DNA from: AcAMD-5 sp044343935
GTDB taxonomy: Bacteria > Actinomycetota > Actinomycetes > S36-B12 > UBA5976
Assembly: GCA_044343935.1 (NCBI GenBank)
Contig: JBIJDU010000002.1
Span: 1-64,000, forward strand
Length of the DNA: 64,000 nucleotides
Direction: 5' to 3'
Below the pieces are notes generated by a model. That model worked only from the letters and a program-made list of their open reading frames with translations. It ran no database searches and was not told where the DNA came from. Below, one piece after another: positions 58,875 to 64,000 of the stretch. Made by a program: the position numbers and the translations under genes. Within the stretch, counting starts at the first letter, position 1, and every line of letters begins with the position of its first letter.

Positions 58875-60126
58875 GTATCGCTTTAAATTTTGCCGCTGAC
58901 TCGGCTAATTCAGACTCTGGGGTGGAGCCGGCAACAACCCCACAACCGGCATAGAGTCGAAGTGAATTTGTCTCAACTTGTGCACATCGAATCGCAAGTC
59001 CTAAATCACCATCGCCATTGCCATCAATCCAGCCAACCGGTCCGGCATATCTGCCACGATCCATTCCTTCTACTTCGGCAATGAGATCGCGAGCGCGCTC
59101 AGTTGGTGTACCGCAAACAGCTGCAGTTGGATGCAGTGAACCTGCTAGTACTAAAGCTGGTGCGTTATCTGCTACCACCGCGGTTACTTCGGTTGATAGG
59201 TGGGCAACATTTGCTAACTGCAGCACAGTAGGTGAATTTGGCACAACTAAATCGGTACAATGAACTGCGAGCGCTGCGGAGACTGATTGAACTGCATAGT
59301 CATGCTCATGTTGATCTTTGTCGCTTGCCAACAATTTCGCTTGAAGTAATTCATTGTTGTTTTCATCTTTGTTCTGCGTAATGGTGCCGGCAAGAACTCG
59401 AGAAATAATCCCATTACCTCGTTTGCGAAGCAGCATCTCTGGGGTAGCACCAACTAAGCCATCAACATAATAAGTCCAGCAATCTGGAAAAGTGTTGGCG
59501 AGGTTCTCAATTAGATATCGGACATCAATTGAATTTTGGGTCTTAACAACTAAATCTCTGGCAAGAACTACTTTGTCGATATCACCGTGATTAATTTTTG
59601 CAACCAACTCAGCAACAATTTCGCCCCATCTAGCTTCGGGCAGTGTGCCACCAACTATTTCAATTGCCCCTGGTGCAGTTGGCGCTAAATGGGGTTTTTT
59701 GAGCGCGGCTAACGCTTCGATTGGGTCGGTGCCATCACTGGTGGTGATCCAATTCTTGCCATCAGTTTTGCCAATAACAACTTTTGGCACAATCAAAACA
59801 CTCGGTATTGGTTGTGCTCTAAAACCAAATGACGCAAATGCAAAAGCACCAGTTCCAGTGACTTTTACATCATCAGTTACTTTTGAATTTTTCACCAAAT
59901 CGCGCCACCAACGATGGGCGCGTGAGAATCTTTCTTGCCCCAAAATTTCAAATGAAATTGTTTCACCGATTGCGATCATGCCAGTTCGTTCGCGCAGCCA
60001 AACTGCAATTTTTTGATTTGCGGTTGATTTGGGCAGCAACCGCAGCAGATCGCCTGGATCTGAAATTTCTTTGGTTTGGAAGTTAAGGCTAGGTGCTAAT
60101 TGCTCAACTATTGCGGCATTGCTCAC
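58858..60126 (-). CDS. menF: Isochorismate synthase
   Basis: 422 residues of the chorismate-binding family. It converts chorismate to isochorismate for MenD. Conserved parts are DKVVLARDLVVKT, ATPEMLLRKRGNG, RVLAGTIT, LHPTAAVCGTPTERA and the metal-binding Glu set in EVEGMDRGRYAGPVGWID. The GTG at 60126 is chosen over the TTG at 60129 because TAGGCT lies exactly 6 nt before the GTG, which would make the TTG untranscribed. Convergent overlap with menD. Confidence 0.92.
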   Translation of the reverse strand: MSNAAIVEQLAPSLNFQTKEISDPGDLLRLLPKSTANQKIAVWLRERTGMIAIGETISFEILGQERFSRAHRWWRDLVKNSKVTDDVKVTGTGAFAFASFGFRAQPIPSVLIVPKVVIGKTDGKNWITTSDGTDPIEALAALKKPHLAPTAPGAIEIVGGTLPEARWGEIVAELVAKINHGDIDKVVLARDLVVKTQNSIDVRYLIENLANTFPDCWTYYVDGLVGATPEMLLRKRGNGIISRVLAGTITQNKDENNNELLQAKLLASDKDQHEHDYAVQSVSAALAVHCTDLVVPNSPTVLQLANVAHLSTEVTAVVADNAPALVLAGSLHPTAAVCGTPTERARDLIAEVEGMDRGRYAGPVGWIDGNGDGDLGLAIRCAQVETNSLRLYAGCGVVAGSTPESELAESAAKFKAILNALN

Positions 60127-60132
60127 CAAATA

Positions 60133-60138
60133 AGCCTA
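60133..60138 (-). promoter_or_regulatory. -10 box of leaderless menF
   Basis: Minus-strand TAGGCT, 6 nt (TATTTG), GTG at 60126. Confidence 0.5.
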
Positions 60139-60189
60139 GAGCCAACCGGCCAATTCTGCGCGCTTGAGTAGGTAGGGCAAGATTGCCTC

Positions 60190-60897
60190 GTGGATAACTT
60201 TCGAGCTGACCTAACTAAACAACCCGATGAAGTTCAGGCAATGTTTGATCGGGTAGCAAATCGCTATGACCTAATGAATGATCTGCTCTCGTTGGGTCAA
60301 ACTAAAAGTTGGCGCCGCGCCACGGTGCGAGCAATTAAGCCAACATCTGGCGAGCTGATATTGGACTTAGCTGCTGGTACTGGCACCTCGACGGCAGCAA
60401 TTGCAGAAACTGGAGCTACTGCAATTGCATGTGATCTATCAATTGGAATGCTAGAAGTAGGAAAAAAACGTCATCCGCAATTAACCTTTGTTGCCGGCGA
60501 TGCACTGACGTTGCCATTCGCTGATGAAACTTTTGATGCCGTGACAATTTCATTTGGCATCCGAAATGTGAATGATGTGACTAAAGCACTGCAAGAAATG
60601 TATCGAGTTACCAAACCTGGTGGCAGATTGGTCATTTGTGAGTTTTCTACCCCAGAGGTCGGTTGGTTTCGTAAGATTTATCAAAACTACTTAATTCGGG
60701 CGCTCCCTAAGGTAGCTGGCAAGTTTTCGAGCAACCCAGTTGCCTATCAATATCTGGCTGAATCCATCCTGGCATGGCCCAATCAAGCCCAATTTGCCTC
60801 ACAAATTCAGCAGATTGGCTGGACTGAGGTGGCTTGGCGGTCGTTAACGGGTGGCATTGTGGCGCTGCATCGGGGCGTTAAGCCCACAACTAAATGA
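60190..60897 (+). CDS. menG: Demethylmenaquinone methyltransferase
   Basis: 235-residue SAM-dependent methyltransferase (UbiE/MenG) carrying out the last step of menaquinone synthesis. SAM motif I is LDLAAGTGTSTAAIA; VANRYDLMNDLLSLGQTKSWRR, ISFGIRNVNDVTKALQEMYR and SNPVAYQYLAESI are family signatures. GTG start without a ribosome binding site; CAAGAT 6 nt upstream resembles a weak leaderless -10 box. It stands directly before the complex I operon. Confidence 0.95.
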   Translation: MDNFRADLTKQPDEVQAMFDRVANRYDLMNDLLSLGQTKSWRRATVRAIKPTSGELILDLAAGTGTSTAAIAETGATAIACDLSIGMLEVGKKRHPQLTFVAGDALTLPFADETFDAVTISFGIRNVNDVTKALQEMYRVTKPGGRLVICEFSTPEVGWFRKIYQNYLIRALPKVAGKFSSNPVAYQYLAESILAWPNQAQFASQIQQIGWTEVAWRSLTGGIVALHRGVKPTTK

Positions 60898-60904
60898 TGT
60901 GGGA

Positions 60905-60929
60905 ACAGCCACAGTAATGGGCAGGCTGT
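60905..60929. repeat. Inverted repeat after menG
   Basis: ACAGCC (60905-60910) and GGCTGT (60924-60929), 13 bp apart, just past the menG stop. No T tract follows, so termination would be weak or factor-dependent. Confidence 0.35.
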
Positions 60930-60942
60930 GAGCCCTAGTCGC

Positions 60943-60958
60943 CCCCTAGGATTAGGGG
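60943..60958 (+). promoter_or_regulatory. nuo promoter -10 box inside a palindrome
   Basis: CCCCTA-GGAT-TAGGGG is a perfect 6-bp inverted repeat. The -10 candidate TAGGAT (60947-60952) lies inside it, predicting a start near 60959 and a 33-nt leader with AAGGAGA before nuoA. The symmetry suggests a possible repressor site. Confidence 0.45.
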
Positions 60959-60991
60959 AGTTAATAGAAATTTGCCGAGAAGGAGATTCCT

Positions 60992-61351
60992 GTGGAATTA
61001 GCCTGGCCGATCGTCGGTCTGGGGCTTTTAGCCTTTGGCTTTGGCGCATTCTCGGTTATTGCGTCGGCAATTATTGGACCAAAGAAATACAACAAAGCCA
61101 AACTCGATGCGTATGAATGTGGGATAGAAGCAACACCGCAACCAATGGGTGGCGGCAAATATCCAATTCGATATTACTTAACGGCAATGATGTTTATTAT
61201 TTTTGATATTGAAATTATGTTCTTGTATCCATGGGCAGTTAACTATGGCACACTGGGCGTATTTGGCTTAGGTGCAATTGGATTGTTCTTGTTGATTGTG
61301 ACGCTCGCCTTTTTCTATGACTGGCGACGCGGCGGATTGGAATGGGACTAA
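60992..61351 (+). CDS. nuoA: NADH-quinone oxidoreductase subunit A
   Basis: 119 residues with three membrane helices. The loop YECGIEATPQPMGGGKYPIRYYLTAM carries the conserved Cys and acidic residues facing the quinone channel, and IFDIEIMFLYPWAV is the second helix. GTG start after AAGGAGA. First gene of the complex I operon, which here passes electrons to menaquinone. Confidence 0.95.
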   Translation: MELAWPIVGLGLLAFGFGAFSVIASAIIGPKKYNKAKLDAYECGIEATPQPMGGGKYPIRYYLTAMMFIIFDIEIMFLYPWAVNYGTLGVFGLGAIGLFLLIVTLAFFYDWRRGGLEWD

Positions 61352-61906
61352 ATGGGTGTTGAAGAAAAACTACCTTCTGGCGTTCTGCTCTCAAGTGTTG
61401 AGCAATTAGTTGGTTATGTTCGTCGCAATTCACTTTGGCCAGCCACCTTTGGTTTAGCATGTTGCGCAATTGAGATGATGGCAATTGGCGCTGGTCGATA
61501 TGACATTGCTCGATTTGGTATGGAAACTTTCCGCGCTTCCCCCAGACAAGCAGACTTGATGATTGTTGCTGGCCGAGTAAGCCAAAAAATGGCGCCAGTG
61601 CTTCGTCAGATTTATGATCAAATGCCAAACCCAAAATGGGTGATTTCAATGGGCGTATGCGCATCAAGTGGCGGCATGTTTAATAACTATGCGATTTTGC
61701 AAGGTGTTGATCACGTAGTTCCAGTTGATGTTTATTTGCCCGGCTGTCCGCCGCGGCCAGAGATGTTAATTGACGCAATTTTGAAACTACATGATCAAAT
61801 TCAGAACACCAAGCTTGGTGTAAACCGAGTTAAGGAAATTGTGGCACAAGAGGAAATAGCGCTCAATACCAAGCCACTAATTGAAATGAAGGGATTGTTG
61901 GCATGA
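61352..61906 (+). CDS. nuoB: NADH-quinone oxidoreductase subunit B
   Basis: 184 residues. It holds iron-sulfur cluster N2: the ligands are the CC pair of FGLACCAIEMMA and the cysteines of MGVCASSGGMF and LPGCPPRPEML. RFGMETFRASPRQADLMIVAG is strongly conserved. The ATG follows the nuoA stop directly; it overlaps nuoC by 4 bp. Confidence 0.97.
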   Translation: MGVEEKLPSGVLLSSVEQLVGYVRRNSLWPATFGLACCAIEMMAIGAGRYDIARFGMETFRASPRQADLMIVAGRVSQKMAPVLRQIYDQMPNPKWVISMGVCASSGGMFNNYAILQGVDHVVPVDVYLPGCPPRPEMLIDAILKLHDQIQNTKLGVNRVKEIVAQEEIALNTKPLIEMKGLLA

Positions 61907-62610
61907 CCGAGTCCAACAATCCATTAGTGCCGCAAGGCGCAACTGAGCTGCCATTAGTTGATGTGCGCGAAGGTTCATTTGGCGTGCGCGGCAGTGGTGA
62001 CACTTCCGGATTCGGTGGTTTAGTTAGACGGATTTATCTACCACCAGCAGCATCTCGGCCGCTGCCTGGTTGGTTTGAAGACGTTGTGGCAGCACTTGAG
62101 CAAGCATTAGCCGCTAAAGATTTGAAACCAGCTGATGTAATTGAACGAGTTGTCGTAGATCGAAATGAATTAACTATCAATGTGCATCGACATCACATTA
62201 AAACTGTGATGCAGCTATTGCGAGATGAGCCACGACTAATGTTTGAAATGAGCATGGGCGTGAGCGGTGTTCACTACCCACACCAAACTGATGCGGAATT
62301 GCATGCGGTTTACCACATTCGTTCGATGACGCATAACCGCCAAATTAGATTAGAAACAACAGCGCCAGACGTTGATCCTCATATCCCATCAACAGTTGAT
62401 GTTTACCCAACTAATAACTGGCATGAGCGAGAAACGTACGACTTCTTCGGCATTATTTTTGATGGCCATCCAGCGCTAACTCGAATTGAAATGCCAGATG
62501 ATTGGGTTGGTCATCCACAGCGCAAGGACTATCCACTTGGTGGTGTGCCAGTTGAATATAAGGGTGCAACAATTCCAGCGCCAGATCAGCGACGGATGTA
62601 CTCGAAATGA
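61903..62610 (+). CDS. nuoC: NADH-quinone oxidoreductase subunit C
   Basis: 235 residues of the 30-kDa subunit family: LLRDEPRLMFEMSMGVSGVHYP, the signature ERETYDFFGIIFDGHPALTRI, and WVGHPQRKDYPLGG. The N-terminal 40 residues are a flexible extension. Separate from NuoD (not fused as in E. coli). ATGA overlaps on both sides. Confidence 0.95.
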   Translation: MTESNNPLVPQGATELPLVDVREGSFGVRGSGDTSGFGGLVRRIYLPPAASRPLPGWFEDVVAALEQALAAKDLKPADVIERVVVDRNELTINVHRHHIKTVMQLLRDEPRLMFEMSMGVSGVHYPHQTDAELHAVYHIRSMTHNRQIRLETTAPDVDPHIPSTVDVYPTNNWHERETYDFFGIIFDGHPALTRIEMPDDWVGHPQRKDYPLGGVPVEYKGATIPAPDQRRMYSK

Positions 62611-63944
62611 CCCAAGACAATTTGATTTTTGAAACAGCAACTGAAGGTCAAGAAACTTCACAAGGACGCGTTTACACCTTGTCCGGTGGTGATTGGGATC
62701 AGGTCAAAGCGGCACCAGCAGGGGAAGCTGAGCGAGTCGTTGTAAATATGGGGCCGCAGCACCCATCAACTCACGGCGTGCTTCGGTTAATTGTTGAACT
62801 TGAAGGTGAAACAGTTACTGAAGTTCGACCAGCAATTGGCTATTTACATACTGGAATTGAAAAGAATTTAGAGTTTAGAACTTGGACTCAAGGCGTAACT
62901 TTTGTAACCCGAATGGATTACTTATCTAGTTTCTATTCGGAGACAGCTTATTGCTTAGCAGTTGAAAAGCTTCTTGGAATTACAAATGACGTGCCAGCGC
63001 GCGCCACCACAATTCGCGTGATGTTAATGGAACTTAATCGAATCTCATCTCACTTGGTTGCACTTGGCACAGGTGGCTTGGAACTTGGTGCTTTGACTGC
63101 AATGTTCTTAGCATTCCGTGAGCGTGAAATTGTGTTGGACATTTTTGAATTAGTAAGTGGCTTGCGAATGAACCACGCTTACATTCGGCCAGGTGGGTTA
63201 GCACAAGACCTACCACCTGATGCCATCGAGAAAATTCGCGAAGCAATTCCACTGATTCGAAAAGGCTTTAAAGACACTGAGAACCTATTGGTTGGCAATA
63301 GTGTTTGGTTGGCGCGAACCAAAGATGTTGGTGTGCTTGATCTGGATGGCTGTTTAGCGCTTGGTGTAACTGGTCCAACATTGCGCTCAACTGGACTTGC
63401 TTGGGACTTGCGAAAGACAAATCCATATTGCGGTTATGAAACTTATGACTTCCAAATTCCAACTGTTGAAAGCGCAGACGCATACGGTCGATTCTTGTTG
63501 CGCTTAGCTGAGATGGAGCAGTCACTACAAATTGTGGAGCAGTGTCTGGATCGATTAGCACCAGGGCCAGTAATGGTGGGCGATAAGAAAATTGCGTGGC
63601 CGGCCCAACTTTCCATTGGTGGCGACGGTATGGGTAATTCACTTGAGCACATCAAGCAGATTATGGGCACCTCGATGGAATCGTTAATTCATCACTTCAA
63701 GTTAGTTACTGAAGGTTTTGAGGTCCCGGTTGGTCAGGTATATCAAGCGGTGGAATCACCTCGTGGTGAGTTAGGTGTGCACATGGTTTCTGATGGTGGC
63801 ACAAGACCATATCGGGTGCATTTCCGAGATCCATCATTTACGAACTTGCAAGCAATCCCAGCTATCTGCGAAGGCGGACAAGTGGCTGATTTAGTGGCAG
63901 CGATCGCAAGCATTGATCCAGTTATGGGTGGAGTTGATCGTTAA
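62607..63944 (+). CDS. nuoD: NADH-quinone oxidoreductase subunit D
   Basis: 445-residue 49-kDa subunit, derived from the large subunit of NiFe hydrogenases, lining the quinone site. NMGPQHPSTHGVLRLIVELEG, GYLHTGIEKNLE, and MDYLSSFYSETAYCLAVEKL contain the quinone-binding His and Tyr region, and FTNLQAIPAICEGGQVADLV plus DPVMGGVDR close the protein. It overlaps nuoE by one base (TAATG). Confidence 0.96.
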   Translation: MTQDNLIFETATEGQETSQGRVYTLSGGDWDQVKAAPAGEAERVVVNMGPQHPSTHGVLRLIVELEGETVTEVRPAIGYLHTGIEKNLEFRTWTQGVTFVTRMDYLSSFYSETAYCLAVEKLLGITNDVPARATTIRVMLMELNRISSHLVALGTGGLELGALTAMFLAFREREIVLDIFELVSGLRMNHAYIRPGGLAQDLPPDAIEKIREAIPLIRKGFKDTENLLVGNSVWLARTKDVGVLDLDGCLALGVTGPTLRSTGLAWDLRKTNPYCGYETYDFQIPTVESADAYGRFLLRLAEMEQSLQIVEQCLDRLAPGPVMVGDKKIAWPAQLSIGGDGMGNSLEHIKQIMGTSMESLIHHFKLVTEGFEVPVGQVYQAVESPRGELGVHMVSDGGTRPYRVHFRDPSFTNLQAIPAICEGGQVADLVAAIASIDPVMGGVDR

Positions 63945-64000
63945 TGACAATTAATGAGCAAACTAGAGCTGAAATGCGCGAATTAATTTCGCGTTACCCA
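63944..64000 (+). CDS. nuoE: NADH-quinone oxidoreductase subunit E (5' fragment)
   Basis: Nineteen codons from an ATG that overlaps the nuoD stop to the window edge, reading MTINEQTRAEMRELISRYP. The MRELISRYP helix is typical of the NuoE N-terminus, and the position after nuoD fits. The protein continues outside the window. Confidence 0.75.
   Translation, partial: MTINEQTRAEMRELISRYP

Noticed and set aside
60905..60929. Strong terminator after menG
   Set aside because: The inverted repeat is only 6 bp with a 13-bp loop and has no T tract; kept only as a repeat.
1..64000. Mobile elements, CRISPR arrays, prophage, toxin-antitoxin or defence genes
   Set aside because: No transposase, integrase, direct-repeat array or defence-type protein was found on either strand; the region is core metabolism and information processing.

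Overview
The window is about 64 kb of bacterial chromosome from an actinobacterium with an unusually AT-rich genome. The evidence is gene order plus family membership. The order tilS-hpt-ftsH-folE-folP-folB-folK-DUF3180-panC-coaX-lysS, a clpC/radA neighbourhood, and ppx-proC-bS22-glutaredoxin-rex-hemD are all actinobacterial. Signature proteins include a short ArgA, a lysine-tailed TopA, DUF4229, DUF3180, DUF4395 and the 32-residue ribosomal protein bS22. The moderate GC, very short or overlapping gene boundaries and loss of genes normally found at these loci suggest a streamlined aquatic lineage such as Nanopelagicales (acI). That placement is inference. Apart from one tRNA, nearly everything is ordinary protein-coding sequence; I saw no insertion sequence, prophage, CRISPR array, rRNA or integrase.

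Layout. 1-6413: tail of an unidentified gene, then topA, tmk, holB and a secreted peptidase-like lipoprotein. 6462-7222: tRNA-Thr and a fasciclin lipoprotein. 7279-9189: an arsC/aquaporin pair and a divergent YczE-like membrane protein. 9190-14614: trhO, an aldo/keto reductase, a small monooxygenase, an MpaB-like oxygenase, NfeD/SPFH membrane proteins and a pirin. 14624-22170: a minus-strand run with mmsA, a secreted hydrolase, DUF4395/thioredoxin, a cation/proton antiporter, typA and a small membrane protein. 22224-27004: a tyrosine phosphatase, a CopD-CtaG fusion and the proton-pumping pyrophosphatase. 27171-37029: tilS, hpt, ftsH, the folate operon, panC, coaX, lysS and argA. 37030-44524: ppc, clpC, radA and a Cys-rich unknown. 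44559-48995: ppx, proC, bS22, glutaredoxin, rex and hemD. 48996-53507: a phosphatase followed by a complete system II cytochrome c maturation set (resA, ccdA, resB, ccsB). 53457-60897: menaquinone genes menA, E, B, C, D, F and G. 60992-64000: start of the complex I operon (nuoA-D and the first codons of nuoE).

The last 15 kb reads as a respiratory region: Rex (NADH sensor), cytochrome c maturation, menaquinone synthesis and NADH dehydrogenase. Elsewhere the CtaG domain (oxidase assembly) and the membrane pyrophosphatase belong to the same energy theme.

The clearest non-coding signal is a recurring TANNNT hexamer placed 6-7 nt before the start codon of genes that mostly have no Shine-Dalgarno sequence, as expected for leaderless mRNAs. 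It settles several start codons (menF, menE, radA, the Cys-rich unknown, a secreted hydrolase). Other points worth a look are a possible three-way-junction leader before hppA, a hairpin plus 5-codon leader ORF before typA, an 18-bp terminator with the copD-ctaG stop codon in its loop, a palindrome over the nuo -10 box, and a HemD whose fused methyltransferase domain has lost its SAM-binding loop. I did not find a clearly new multi-gene system.
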